Shown here piece by piece: positions 20,782 to 29,733 of a stretch of DNA of 64,000 nt; the first letter of the stretch is position 1; every line of letters starts with the position of its first letter. This stretch comes from a bacterium. Its GTDB lineage: Bacteria > Planctomycetota > JAFGQW01. A program made the translations under genes and the position numbers. The stretch lies in NCBI GenBank assembly GCA_030426805.1, contig JAUHXU010000001.1, positions 832,861 to 896,860 on the forward strand, given 5' to 3'. Below the pieces are notes generated by a model. That model saw nothing but the letters and a program-made list of their open reading frames with translations, was not told the origin of the DNA and searched no databases.

Positions 20782-20811
20782 ATTGTCACAGACGTCACAC
20801 GGTAATGTCAA
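20782..20811 (-). promoter_or_regulatory. sigma70-like promoter of the chaperonin operon
   Basis: On the minus strand TTGACA (20811-20806), an 18-bp spacer, then GACAAT (20787-20782), preceded by TGT like an extended -10. It lies about 60 bp upstream of ATG 20723 and excludes the start at 20798. Confidence 0.5.
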
Positions 20812-21009
20812 GCCCGCGACGTTCAGCTGCGCCGCCGAGCGCCGGACTCGCGAAAATGGCTCGGGCCCGCCCGGGGATCGGCCCGCGAGGATCCTGACAG
20901 TGCGGCATACGGCGGTATGCGCAGGCGTGCCTCCACGTCGACGGGAGCGGGGGGGGTGCATCGCGGCTACCAGGTCCTCTGGAATCCGTAGTCGCTCCAC
21001 AACCAACAT

Positions 21010-21243
21010 ATGACGTTGTGCCTTGGACGAGGGTCGCCGACGTGCGCAGTTTTCCTTCAGCGTCGCCAGCGAGACCTTTCAATCCACCGAATCGAATTGA
21101 TCGATCCTGAGGACCTCAGAATTGCTCGGAACACGTTCGTAGCCTACTGGGCGAGAGGGATGCGCGAACACACGCACGGGACCGTTCTGCATCCAGAGAA
21201 CGTCGAGAAGGCGGAGGAGGCTCTCAAACTTGGGGGACCGTAG
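21010..21243 (+). CDS. small hypothetical protein
   Basis: A 77-aa frame. The last 55 residues look protein-like (IHRIELIDPEDLRIARNTFV, then a charged helix ending EKAEEALKLGGP), but no ribosome binding site precedes ATG 21010, so the true start is uncertain. No family recognised. It could be the C-terminal remnant of a larger gene. Confidence 0.3.
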   Translation: MTLCLGRGSPTCAVFLQRRQRDLSIHRIELIDPEDLRIARNTFVAYWARGMREHTHGTVLHPENVEKAEEALKLGGP

Positions 21244-21415
21244 TCGGCGCCAAACTCCGCTCTCGCCGTTGACGTTCATGGCCGACCATCAACGCTACCA
21301 CAATCAGCCCGACCATCACACCGAGCAGAGCGATGAAAGCGATTAATCGCCCCGCCGCGGACAGATCCGTTCGAGGACGAGCAACCGCGCCCACTGACAG
21401 CGCGCCGAACGCCAC
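21224..21415 (-). CDS. possible single-pass membrane peptide
   Basis: A 63-aa frame from GTG 21415 with one strong membrane helix (LIAFIALLGVMVGLIVVALM) followed by a basic tail. No good ribosome binding site is seen, and it overlaps the convergent frame at 21010-21243 by 20 bp. It may be a fragment of a membrane protein. Confidence 0.25.
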   Translation of the reverse strand: MAFGALSVGAVARPRTDLSAAGRLIAFIALLGVMVGLIVVALMVGHERQRRERSLAPTTVPQV

Positions 21416-21515
21416 GTTGAACGCGACGGCCGGAGTCTGTTAACTTGACGACACCGGTGATCTTGGCGATGCTCAGGCAGTCCAGCTGTCACGGAGTCCC
21501 AGGTGGAGTGGCGCG

Positions 21516-23438
21516 ATGTCGTTGCAACGCGTTGCCATCGATCCCGCTTGTGCGCGCTTTCGAGGCGCCTGTGCGGAGCTTCGTCAGGCCTTTGAGCGCC
21601 GCGAAGCCGTGCCGTTCCTCGGCGCCGGCATTTCGGCTCAATCTCCGTCCAACCTGCCTCTAGCCGAGGACCTCCATCGGCCGTTGCGCCACGTCCTCGC
21701 GACCGCCGCTGCTCAGGCATGGCCTGCCGAAGAGCGAGCCGATGTCGCAGATCGCCTCGAACCCATCTACGAGCTGCCTCACCTCGAGGCAATCCTAGAT
21801 TCCCTTCAGTATCACCAACGTTGGCAAGTTCGCGCGTATCTTGAGGTCCTGCGATCGACAGCTACGAACGACAATCACAACGCGCTCGCGAGACTCGCGG
21901 GGAGAGGGTATCTTCCGTGTTGCATCACGATGAATCTCGACACTCTCATCGAGCAAGCGATTTCCGACTCGGATATTGCTGCGCCTCCCGCACTCTCTCA
22001 GACGTGGATTCCACTTCTTGGCGAACGGCTCGGGAGCGTACACAATCAGCTCACGACGATCATCAAGCCACATGGGTCCTTCCGCCCTCCCGCCCGGGCC
22101 TCCGGAATCGACCCACTCTTGCCCTCCCTGAGCGAAATCGGATCGTCGCCACATCCGCGAAACCGTGCCGCCATCGAACGAGCCGTTGGGTGTCGCGGCG
22201 TGCTGCTCGTCGCCGGGTATGGCAGACTCGACTGGGATGTTTGGCCGATCTTCGACGGGCTGCGCTCCCGGATCAGGAGCTTGTTCTGGATCGCACATAC
22301 GGAGGTCGACGTACACCACACGCCAAGCTGGCTTGGATCCGACGGTCGGGACGACGTCCTCTTCGTTGGCAATGCGGTGCACTTGTTTCGGATGCTCGCG
22401 GACCTTCCCGAGCCGTGCAACGAAGTCGACGGCCCTCATCGAGAGCCCAGCGCCGATGCATTCCTCGCTGAGGACGCGCGCGACTACACAGCACACGCTG
22501 CCGCCGGATTGTTGCCGAGCACCGATGTGTTCCGTACGGACAAGCGCCGGATACTCCGGTTCCTGCTCCGGCGCGCACGTGCGACTTACAACACGCGTCT
22601 GCTCGGAACCGTACTCGAGTCGCTGAGTTGGCGTCGACACCTGGATCACGAACGCCGGTCGGCGCTGGCTCTCCAACGCGTCGCGGTTGACAATCTGCGG
22701 TCCTGTGACGGAGCGGAGCCAGACCAGCTCGCGCACAGTGAACTCTTTCTTGCCAAGCTGCACCTCGCGCACGCCATGCGCTCGAACCCGCGGGTTGGTA
22801 CACTGGCCCGCGTGTGGGGTGGCTTGTTAGACGTCGCTCGAGCAATCCGGCTCCAAGTGGGCGCGCTCCGGCGCGCTCGCGGAGATACTCCAAGGACAAA
22901 GGCTGCTCTCGAATGGGCCACGTTCGTTCATCGTGCTCTGCTTGGCTGTGTTGTATGGTGTCGTTGGTTCAACCCGATGCTGCCGCTCGGGTTTCGCATG
23001 CTCGCTTGGCGATATAATTCGATTCTGGCTCGTCACGTTCTCTACATGGACCGAGAGTACTACCAGATCCGATCGATCGAAGCTCAACTCATGTTCCCCC
23101 GCCCGGGTCTCGTTGAAGACTGTCGTAGGCACGTGGAACTGTTGGAAAGCTCGCTCGGGAGAGCGAAGAGCGGGCACAGGACGCTGCTGGAGGTCTGCCG
23201 TGCGCTGTTGGCTCATCACGATCGCGATACAGCGACAGCCTCGCGTCACTTGGACCGCGCCCACGAGAAGTGGGAATCCGCCTCGATCGCGACAGGGTTG
23301 AAGCGTGTGATCGCCTATCGTGTGCACCTACGCTTGACCACTCCGAAGCAGGCACGACGTGCGTGGCGAGTGGAACCTGATCGCCGTGATCGAACCGTTG
23401 ACGAGATCGCTCGTGCGCCCGACTTGGATCTCGGATGA
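21516..23438 (+). CDS. SIR2-domain protein with helical C-terminus, probable defence NADase
   Basis: A 640-aa protein, ATG 21516 with GGAG 8 nt upstream. Residues about 25-290 form a SIR2-like domain: PFLGAGIS (about 33-40), CITMNLDTLIEQA (about 135-147), KPHGS with the likely catalytic His (about 186-190), then VAGYGRLDWD. The second half is alpha-helical, probably TPR-like (LLEVCRALLAHHDRDTATAS), as in SIR2 effectors that deplete NAD+ on phage infection. A HerA-type ATPase lies 2.2 kb downstream; SIR2 and HerA are known to pair, but here an opposite-strand gene separates them. Confidence 0.8.
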   Translation: MSLQRVAIDPACARFRGACAELRQAFERREAVPFLGAGISAQSPSNLPLAEDLHRPLRHVLATAAAQAWPAEERADVADRLEPIYELPHLEAILDSLQYHQRWQVRAYLEVLRSTATNDNHNALARLAGRGYLPCCITMNLDTLIEQAISDSDIAAPPALSQTWIPLLGERLGSVHNQLTTIIKPHGSFRPPARASGIDPLLPSLSEIGSSPHPRNRAAIERAVGCRGVLLVAGYGRLDWDVWPIFDGLRSRIRSLFWIAHTEVDVHHTPSWLGSDGRDDVLFVGNAVHLFRMLADLPEPCNEVDGPHREPSADAFLAEDARDYTAHAAAGLLPSTDVFRTDKRRILRFLLRRARATYNTRLLGTVLESLSWRRHLDHERRSALALQRVAVDNLRSCDGAEPDQLAHSELFLAKLHLAHAMRSNPRVGTLARVWGGLLDVARAIRLQVGALRRARGDTPRTKAALEWATFVHRALLGCVVWCRWFNPMLPLGFRMLAWRYNSILARHVLYMDREYYQIRSIEAQLMFPRPGLVEDCRRHVELLESSLGRAKSGHRTLLEVCRALLAHHDRDTATASRHLDRAHEKWESASIATGLKRVIAYRVHLRLTTPKQARRAWRVEPDRRDRTVDEIARAPDLDLG

Positions 23439-23774
23439 GTCTTGGCAGCGTCTATGGTTGAACCCTCAGGAGATCCACTACTCAAACGGATTCACCCGCG
23501 CCCCCGGTGGATCCCAAGCCACCTACGCCGCGATCCGTCGATGACAGCGCTTGCACGACCTGAACGGAGACCCTGATGACGGGGCAAATCACCAGTTGCG
23601 CCACCCTATCCCCTGGACCGACAACGAAGGCCTCAGAGCCGAAGTTCGCGAGTATTACGCACAGCTCGCCGCGGTAGTCCTGGTCGATCGTGCCCGGCGA
23701 GTCAATACGAAGATCCCACGACTACCAAGCCCACTACGACCGCGAATCTGCCCTTTTCGGGCAGTTCGCGAAAA
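23439..23774. other. intergenic stretch between convergent genes
   Basis: About 335 bp. A plus-strand frame from about 23551 contains TDNEGLRAEVREYYAQLAAVV, which looks faintly like protein, but it has no good start or recognisable family. Nothing else supportable. Confidence 0.35.
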
Positions 23775-24725
23775 TCAAGCTTCGAAGCGCGCGATTCGAA
23801 GATGCCAGCGCCAGGCCACGAATGCGACAGCGAGGCACACAGTGAAGACATAGGCCGGGGTGCGCCATTGTGCGAGTGTGTTTCCCGTGAGTTGCTCCGC
23901 CGCTAGGCCACACAGAAAAGCGCCGCCCCCGATCGCAAAGAAGATAAGGTCTAGCGGGGCCTCCTTCGGTGCCTCGTGTCCGAGCGTTCGGAAAAGGGAC
24001 GACTCGGTCTTATACACCGAGGGTCCCCGAACCCCTGTGAACGGTTCTGCTTCGCCGATGAATAGCGATCGCTTCTCCCAGAATGGCACGCCGGCGAACG
24101 CCATGAACAGGATCGTCACGAGAAAGGCGAGGCCGAGGGTTGCGAAACTCGTCGCAAGCTCAATCCCCGCGAGCGCGACAATCGGGCTGAGAATCGGAGG
24201 TAAGGAGAGCGCGAGGAGGCGTGGGAATGAGAAGAGCACCTTGCCAAGCGCCTCAACATCGTCCGCAGCCCGCTCAAGTTGATCGAGCTGTTGCTGACTC
24301 GACGCGATAATAAAGAGGTAATACTTGCGGACCATCCGTATTCTGCGCGAGATGTGAAGCTCCACGAGAATGCGAGTCGCCCAGCGTCCCAGCCGCCCGA
24401 AGGTCTTCCGCCAAAGCCACCGCACGATCGCCGTGTTTGCGATCAGAGTCTTCAATTCGGCCAGGGCGATGCCGGCCAGGATGAGGACCACGACCGGAGC
24501 TACCCACTCCGGGAGCCAGGTCAGGTGTCGCAGACGCGCCAATGCGAAGACAGCCGCAGTTAGAACCAAGGCAACGACAAGCAACTTGATGCTCGCACGT
24601 TCCGGTAGGGAGCTCGCTACATCGTCGCAGCGGAGCCTGTGCGAGATTCCCTTATACACAGGCAGGAGTGCGTAGTGGTTTCGCAGGATCTCCTCAACCG
24701 ATGTGTTTCCCGATCGATCTGCCAT
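23775..24725 (-). CDS. multi-pass membrane protein of unknown function
   Basis: A 316-aa protein from ATG 24725 (GGAGGG seven bases upstream). Membrane helices include LLVVALVLTAAVFALARL, VVLILAGIALAEL, LLALSLPPILSPIVALAGI, LGLAFLVTILFMAF and two near the C-terminus. A cytoplasmic helix SQQQLDQLERAADDVEALG lies in the middle. It has a good promoter (24811-24838) matching the one upstream of the DUF4268-type gene. Placement between SIR2 and HerA genes hints at a defence role, but no motif shows it. Confidence 0.7.
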   Translation of the reverse strand: MADRSGNTSVEEILRNHYALLPVYKGISHRLRCDDVASSLPERASIKLLVVALVLTAAVFALARLRHLTWLPEWVAPVVVLILAGIALAELKTLIANTAIVRWLWRKTFGRLGRWATRILVELHISRRIRMVRKYYLFIIASSQQQLDQLERAADDVEALGKVLFSFPRLLALSLPPILSPIVALAGIELATSFATLGLAFLVTILFMAFAGVPFWEKRSLFIGEAEPFTGVRGPSVYKTESSLFRTLGHEAPKEAPLDLIFFAIGGGAFLCGLAAEQLTGNTLAQWRTPAYVFTVCLAVAFVAWRWHLRIARFEA

Positions 24726-24810
24726 CAGCCCACCCTCCGTGACCGCCGCCGTAGCCAACGCGGGGGCCGGCTGACTGATGGGCGGTGACCATTCCGCTTG
24801 AACGAAAGCG

Positions 24811-24838
24811 AGTTTAGCTGATGATCACACACCGTCAA
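24811..24838 (-). promoter_or_regulatory. sigma70-like promoter, shared module copy 1
   Basis: Minus strand TTGACG (24838-24833), 16-bp spacer, TAAACT (24816-24811), followed by TCG..TTCGTTCAAGCGG. The same spacing and downstream sequence occur at 33916-33943. It drives the membrane protein gene 23775-24725. Confidence 0.55.
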
Positions 24839-25151
24839 TGCGATCCCGTGCCTCGGGAGCGTGGTTCCGGCCATCCACGTTCGTCCGTGTGCGGTTTCCT
24901 GGCCCGCTCGGAGGGCCGCCTGACTGGTCTCGCCGATGCCAAGCACGCAAGACGGGGCGACGGAGGACCTTCGCCAAACGGCCTCTGGAAGAAACTGTGG
25001 TAGGACTGGAGCTCGGTCAACCTGAGTTTCATGCCGGAGAACGTCTGGAACCTCGGCGTCGCGTAGCCCTTGGGACCCGACCGCTCGAATGCACGTCCGC
25101 AGGAGGCTGACTGTGGCTCAGAAACGCGTGGCGGTGCTCTTTCGGAATCTG

Positions 25152-25302
25152 GGTTGCCGATCCTGAACGAGCTTGTTACCGTCGACGCACCAAGCGGAAC
25201 GGTATCTAAGAGCAAAGGCCAAACGGGACTCTACTCGCACGTAACACGCACACGGTGCGTTTCGTCGCGCGACCACGACGCAAGCGAGGAGATGGTGTGT
25301 AC
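25152..25302 (+). repeat. dispersed repeat, copy B
   Basis: Second copy of the roughly 150-bp repeat at 8176-8324, about 80% identical by eye and in the same orientation. It lies in the otherwise gene-free stretch 24839-25648, upstream of the HerA-type gene. Frames are open across both copies, but the differences do not clearly preserve one reading frame. Confidence 0.6.
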
Positions 25303-25648
25303 GTTCCTTTCGAGACACCAAGCCACCGGGAGCTCCGCGGCGCAACGAGGAGTTCAGCCGCCGCGCGTGATCAAACAGCCCGACAATACTCACGTGACGA
25401 CCGCGCCCCGAAGATTACGGGCGAGAAAGAACGAGTCATTCACCCGCCACCGACCGTCCGGCACAACCACCATGGCCGAGACAAGGGTGAACGATCGCGC
25501 ACGTGCGCATCTTGCGGCGCGCTGAGACAATTAATCACGAGTTAATAGGTCGGCACCATCTGGCGCCACCAAGGACGAACGACCCGACCAGAGTGTCGAC
25601 TTCGGACGCGATGTGACTACACGAGGCCGGAGGAGTGGGAGTAGCTGC

Positions 25649-27085
25649 ATGACTGTACCTCTCGTGCTCGGTATCGAGGATTTCGAGAACAACCCACCCA
25701 CGACGATTGCGACCATCGATGCGAGCAGCACTCGCCATCACACGCTGATCGTCGGTCAGTCGGGGAGTGGGAAGTCGAACTTCTTGACTCGGTACGTAGA
25801 AGAAATAGTCCTGCGCACCGGCGGCCGAGTGATCTTGCTCGACCCGAATGGCGATTACGGCCAAATCAGTCGGATCCATGATCCGGTCTGGGAAGAGGAC
25901 TCGATCCAGCGCCTCAGCGAGCTCTCCACGCGCGCCAACATCGAAACACTCGATGAGTCCGATAGCTTCTCAAGCAAGTGGTTCGGCACGAACTTTCAAT
26001 ATGTGGGAAACTGGATTTCGGCTCCCGACGACACGGCGCAGCAGGGGCGAATATCGCGAGCGAAGCTGACGGTGTCATGGATGTACTTGACACAGGCTGA
26101 CAAGGCACTGCTGCTCAATGTGGACCCGGTCACTCACCCGAAACTGTATGCTGCGACGCGTGTGCTAGACGATCATCTATACGAGACATTTCGGCAAGGA
26201 GGATCAAAGTACCGACTGGACGACTTGTCCGCGCTAGCTAGAGCGATCGCGAGTGATCGCACCAAGTCAATGCCCGTGACCCCGGATTGGGACCAGTTCG
26301 ATAGCACCGATTGGATGGCGGCATACTCTCGATTCGACGAGTTAATCCGACGATTCGGGATTTGGGCTTCTGAAGACGAGGTAGCGCCTCCCGTTCGCGT
26401 GATCGTCGAGAACGGGCTAGAGCAGAAGTCAAGTTGTTGGACACTCTGTGTCGTAGGCCTCGCAACACCTCCAACACACGATGAAGTTACCCACGAAGAC
26501 TCGCTCCTTGCCGCCGACGAAGTACTCTCCAAGGTCTGGCGTTGCGCGCTAAGCGGTGCCAATAGCGCCCGTCAAGGCGCGGCGAAAGACCCACCGGTGC
26601 CCGACGCTCGCGTGCCGATATACGTCGTGATTGACGAAGCGCAGCTCTTCGCTCCGAGCGCAGTTTCGAGTCCGTTGCAGGGGCGTGTTCGTGAGAAGAT
26701 TGAGCGACTCGCCGCAGAGGGCCGGAAGTACGGACTCGTTCTCGTCCTTAGCACGCAGCGACCGTCCAAGCTTAGCCCGGCGATAGTCTACGAGTGTGAG
26801 AACCATGCAACGCTTCGAATCCAATCGCCGGTCGAACTCGACTATGCCGAGAGGGCCTTTGGGATCAAGAGTGACTTCTTGAAGAAAGTCCCGAAGTATC
26901 GAAAGCAAGGTCAGACCCTCCTTACCGGTCGATGGTGCGGTGAAACGCCGGCGGGAATCGACGCTCGGGAGTTCCGCGTCTCACTGGCGCGCTCTCGGCC
27001 GGGCGGAGCCGACCTTCGCACCGAAGCCTGGTTAGATCCCGCGGAGTATCGCGATCATCCATCGAGGCGACCAAGAACGCCATGA
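25649..27085 (+). CDS. HerA/FtsK-like hexameric ATPase
   Basis: A 478-aa protein from ATG 25649 (GGGAG seven bases upstream). Walker A GQSGSGKS at residues 36-43, Walker B YVVIDEAQLF near 322-331, and a sensor-like STQRPSKLSPAIV segment typify HerA translocases. HerA proteins form DNA-pumping rings and pair with nucleases (NurA) or with SIR2 or other effectors in defence. No NurA gene follows. The N-terminus is short, without a full HAS barrel. Likely partner is the SIR2 protein 2.2 kb upstream, by gene-family precedent only. Confidence 0.8.
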   Translation: MTVPLVLGIEDFENNPPTTIATIDASSTRHHTLIVGQSGSGKSNFLTRYVEEIVLRTGGRVILLDPNGDYGQISRIHDPVWEEDSIQRLSELSTRANIETLDESDSFSSKWFGTNFQYVGNWISAPDDTAQQGRISRAKLTVSWMYLTQADKALLLNVDPVTHPKLYAATRVLDDHLYETFRQGGSKYRLDDLSALARAIASDRTKSMPVTPDWDQFDSTDWMAAYSRFDELIRRFGIWASEDEVAPPVRVIVENGLEQKSSCWTLCVVGLATPPTHDEVTHEDSLLAADEVLSKVWRCALSGANSARQGAAKDPPVPDARVPIYVVIDEAQLFAPSAVSSPLQGRVREKIERLAAEGRKYGLVLVLSTQRPSKLSPAIVYECENHATLRIQSPVELDYAERAFGIKSDFLKKVPKYRKQGQTLLTGRWCGETPAGIDAREFRVSLARSRPGGADLRTEAWLDPAEYRDHPSRRPRTP

Positions 27086-27324
27086 AGACACCGTTGAGCA
27101 GCTCGGCCGGGCCCGGCGGACCGGCCTGTGCCCTTGACAACCGAGCGTGTGCAACAAGGGTCCTGCAGTCTGTACTCGACAGCACCTCGCCGATCGGCAC
27201 TGCTGCGACCACCGCGGTAGAGATCCGTAGTGTGCCGTAGCCCGAGACAGCCAGCGGAGCTGCGGAGGTGGCAAGAACCCTTGGCCCAAACTCCCTTTAG
27301 ACGACAGCGATTGGCGTAGAGATC

Positions 27325-27795
27325 ATGACGGAAGGGAAGCACGATCAAAAGGCTCCCCTTGAGCAGCAGGTGATCGCACTCAAGGCGGCAGTCGAAGGCC
27401 ATGCGGCGAGTGACAAGAGATTCCTTGTCACTACGATCGTTGCATCATGCAGTGTCATCGTGGCGATTCTCGCACTCCTCTTCTCGGGCAAGACCGGGCC
27501 AGCTGGTCCCAAAGGGCCCGACGGCGCGCCCGTCGGAACCGTCGTGGCGTGGCCCGGCACCGAGGTCCCCGACGAGACGTGGATGATCTGCGACGGGCGT
27601 CCTCTGAAGAGCAAGAGCTATCAGCCACTCTATGAGGTGATCGGCACAAGATACGGTACCGGCAATACGGATCCACACGTAGATTTCAATCTCCCGGACT
27701 ACCAAGGTCTGTTCTTTCGCGGCGTGGGCGGCGGACCTCGCAACCCGGACGCTGCCGCGCGGCGGTCGCATGACTGGGCTGATGTCAGAGGGTGA
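27325..27795 (+). CDS. collagen-like/tail-collar protein, N-terminal part
   Basis: A 156-aa frame from ATG 27325. A charged start is followed by a membrane helix (TTIVASCSVIVAILALLF), a short collagen-like run (GKTGPAGPKGPDGAPVG), then a phage tail-collar fold start: VAWPGTEVPDETWMICDGR, YGTGN and FNLPDYQGLFFRGVGGG. The frame is lost near 27765 and the rest of the collar domain continues one frame over. Such proteins are tail-fibre-like and surface-exposed. The ribosome binding site is weak. Confidence 0.6.
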   Translation: MTEGKHDQKAPLEQQVIALKAAVEGHAASDKRFLVTTIVASCSVIVAILALLFSGKTGPAGPKGPDGAPVGTVVAWPGTEVPDETWMICDGRPLKSKSYQPLYEVIGTRYGTGNTDPHVDFNLPDYQGLFFRGVGGGPRNPDAAARRSHDWADVRG

Positions 27796-28066
27796 TGAGG
27801 TCGGCTCGGTCGAAAGCAGCGCGTTGCAAGACCACACTCACGGCGTCCAACCGATCGATGGCGCCGGCGCATCGTCGTTCGCGGTCTACAGCGCACCGCC
27901 TCGGACCAAGAGTCACACCGGCAACGTTGGAACTGTCGACACCGGGTTCCAGTACGTCCATCTACTGGTCCCTCACACGGGCGGCGTGTACGATCAACGC
28001 GCCGCAAGCCGCAACGAAACGCGGCCGACAAACGTCGCCGTCCACTGGATCATCAAGGTGAAGTAG
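27770..28066 (+). CDS. tail-collar protein, C-terminal part after frameshift
   Basis: A 98-aa frame overlapping the previous one by 26 bp. GDEVGSVESSALQDHTHG, a variable loop, and NETRPTNVAVHWIIKVK are the standard end of tail-collar domains (HTH metal-binding-like motif, then NxRPxN and the closing WIIK). Together with 27325-27795 it forms one ancestral gene. The break could be a mutation, a base-call error or a shift event. Confidence 0.6.
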   Translation: MTGLMSEGDEVGSVESSALQDHTHGVQPIDGAGASSFAVYSAPPRTKSHTGNVGTVDTGFQYVHLLVPHTGGVYDQRAASRNETRPTNVAVHWIIKVK

Positions 28067-28177
28067 GGGGCGGCTAGGCACGAGCCGCGGAGGAGTTGGC
28101 GAGGATCGTGGAACTCTCGGCCCGCGACCGGCGCATTTCGTGCATAATGGGCGCTATCAGCATTCGAGGAGGCCACT

Positions 28178-28351
28178 ATGGCAAACAGGTCATGTCCAAG
28201 CTGCGGCGGAACCGGCGCCAAGAACACGTCGATCTCGAAGGGTGACTCGAGCAACCTCTGTTCGAACTGTGGCGGCTCCGGCAGTGTCCCAGAGGGTGCC
28301 CCGCCGTTTCACCAGCCAATGGTCCACGCGGGCGTCCGCCATGTTGTATGA
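28178..28351 (+). CDS. mini-protein with two CxxCxGxG zinc motifs
   Basis: A 57-aa protein from ATG 28178 with GAGGAGG five bases upstream and a TGCATAAT -10-like box at 28141-28148. It has CPSCGGTG and CSNCGGSG, the pair needed for one DnaJ-type zinc site, and nothing else. Too short for usual gene calls. Such proteins act as chaperone-like or protein-binding zinc fingers; the role here is unknown. Confidence 0.6.
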   Translation: MANRSCPSCGGTGAKNTSISKGDSSNLCSNCGGSGSVPEGAPPFHQPMVHAGVRHVV

Positions 28352-28495
28352 CGGGACAGCAACGATGCTCAGTTAACAACGAGGAGCAGCCTCGCCACGG
28401 TGGCGGGAGGCACTGTAAGTGGGTCCGTTCGACAGCCCAAAGCGGCGTGCGCACCCGTGATTGAGCTCCCAAGGCACTCGGGCGGAGGAAGCCAC

Positions 28496-29188
28496 ATGCC
28501 GAGGAGAAGGAGGGCCGCGAGGCGCGGCCGGCCGATTCAGGACGCGATTCGCTGCGCGTGGGGGCGAGTGCGCGGAGCTGTGTCGATGCTGTGGCAAGAT
28601 GCGAAGCGCGCACTGGTGCGAACCGACCAAGTGGCATTGACGTGTCTACAACGGGTGCAGTCACTGACGCGACGGATCGTGCTCAAGCACCCAGGGACGG
28701 CGCTCGCCATAGGGGCGGCTGCGTGCTCGATAATGGGCCTGTTGTATCAGCATAGCCTCCTGCGGCGTTTCTCCGTAAACATCGTGGACTACGCAGAGTT
28801 TAGTGACTTCGCTCTGTCGCTGGCTCGGCACGACGCAGTCCTCGTTTCTACGATGGTTCTCCTCGCCCTCGCCTTGGTCGTCGCTGTGTCGTCCAATAAG
28901 GTGAAGGCGAGTGTGCGGTGGGTCGTTCTCATGGCGCTAGTCGCGTCGACGCCCTTGGGGTTCAGGTCGCTGCTTGACGTGGAAGAAAAGTCTATTAGAC
29001 GCACGTGCGGTGGGTTTGTAGCGTTGACGATCCAACGACAAGAGGCCGACATGGGCGAGTTCCCGCGGTGTCGGATCATAAGTGCGACGGCGAGCCACGT
29101 GTTCATATTCGAGTCGCGTGCGGAGGTCGCCCTCGCAATTCCGAAGAAGGCGATCCTACAAGCTACCTACTACTCACGCTCGGAGTGA
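28496..29188 (+). CDS. membrane protein of unknown function
   Basis: A 230-aa protein from ATG 28496 with GGAGGAAG four bases upstream. The N-terminus is very basic (MPRRRRAARRGRP). Three membrane helices follow: TALAIGAAACSIMGLLY, VLVSTMVLLALALVVAV and WVVLMALVASTPLGF. Between the first two sits NIVDYAEFSDFAL, a segment seen in a family of uncharacterised membrane proteins. The C-terminal 70 residues look beta-rich. The next gene starts 3 bp later, so the two form an operon. Confidence 0.65.
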   Translation: MPRRRRAARRGRPIQDAIRCAWGRVRGAVSMLWQDAKRALVRTDQVALTCLQRVQSLTRRIVLKHPGTALAIGAAACSIMGLLYQHSLLRRFSVNIVDYAEFSDFALSLARHDAVLVSTMVLLALALVVAVSSNKVKASVRWVVLMALVASTPLGFRSLLDVEEKSIRRTCGGFVALTIQRQEADMGEFPRCRIISATASHVFIFESRAEVALAIPKKAILQATYYSRSE

Positions 29189-29191
29189 CGA

Positions 29192-29725
29192 ATGCGAATC
29201 TTGATCCTACTCGTGGTGTATTTGCTCTTCGTCCATGTGGTGGGCCCGGCCTTGAAGCGCGAGTCTGTGCGCGAGTTCGCTGGGGTGAGTGACATACCCG
29301 TGGACACGACCCCGTTCCTCGATGCTGGCCTCAGGGTGGCGCGAGACCGGAGGAAGTTGGAGTCATGGGTCAGCGTTCGGTGGCCGGAAGATCGCGGGCA
29401 AAATGAGGCTCTCATAGAGTTGGTTGCTCGACATGATCTGGTTCGCGAATGCACTCAGATGGTAAGCGATCTCGACTCTACGCTGGCACCCGGAGAAGCC
29501 TACGCGTTGTTTCGCTGGGTGGGTGAGACGCTAGGTGCGCTCGAGAGGAGATGGCCGAAAGAGCTATCGCAAGAACGTGCGAGCATCAGCGCGCTACTCG
29601 TTGCCACGCACAAGAGCGCAAGGCGCATTCGCGTAGACGAATTCCTCTCCGCGAACCGTGAGGACCAACGCTTTGCTCAGGTGCGCGACCTCCTGGGGGG
29701 CGTCAAGTGTGTGCGGGATCAGTGA
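29192..29725 (+). CDS. single-pass membrane or exported hypothetical protein
   Basis: A 177-aa protein in an operon with the preceding membrane protein. An N-terminal hydrophobic segment (ILILLVVYLLFVHVVGPAL) is followed by a helical, charged domain without known motifs. It ends 8 bp before the left end of the IS3 remnant, so the insertion may have cut off further downstream genes. Confidence 0.55.
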   Translation: MRILILLVVYLLFVHVVGPALKRESVREFAGVSDIPVDTTPFLDAGLRVARDRRKLESWVSVRWPEDRGQNEALIELVARHDLVRECTQMVSDLDSTLAPGEAYALFRWVGETLGALERRWPKELSQERASISALLVATHKSARRIRVDEFLSANREDQRFAQVRDLLGGVKCVRDQ

Positions 29726-29733
29726 GGTTCCCG

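Noticed and set aside
27325..28066. Prophage
   Set aside because: Only the collar-like gene is phage-related; no capsid, terminase, portal or integrase is nearby.
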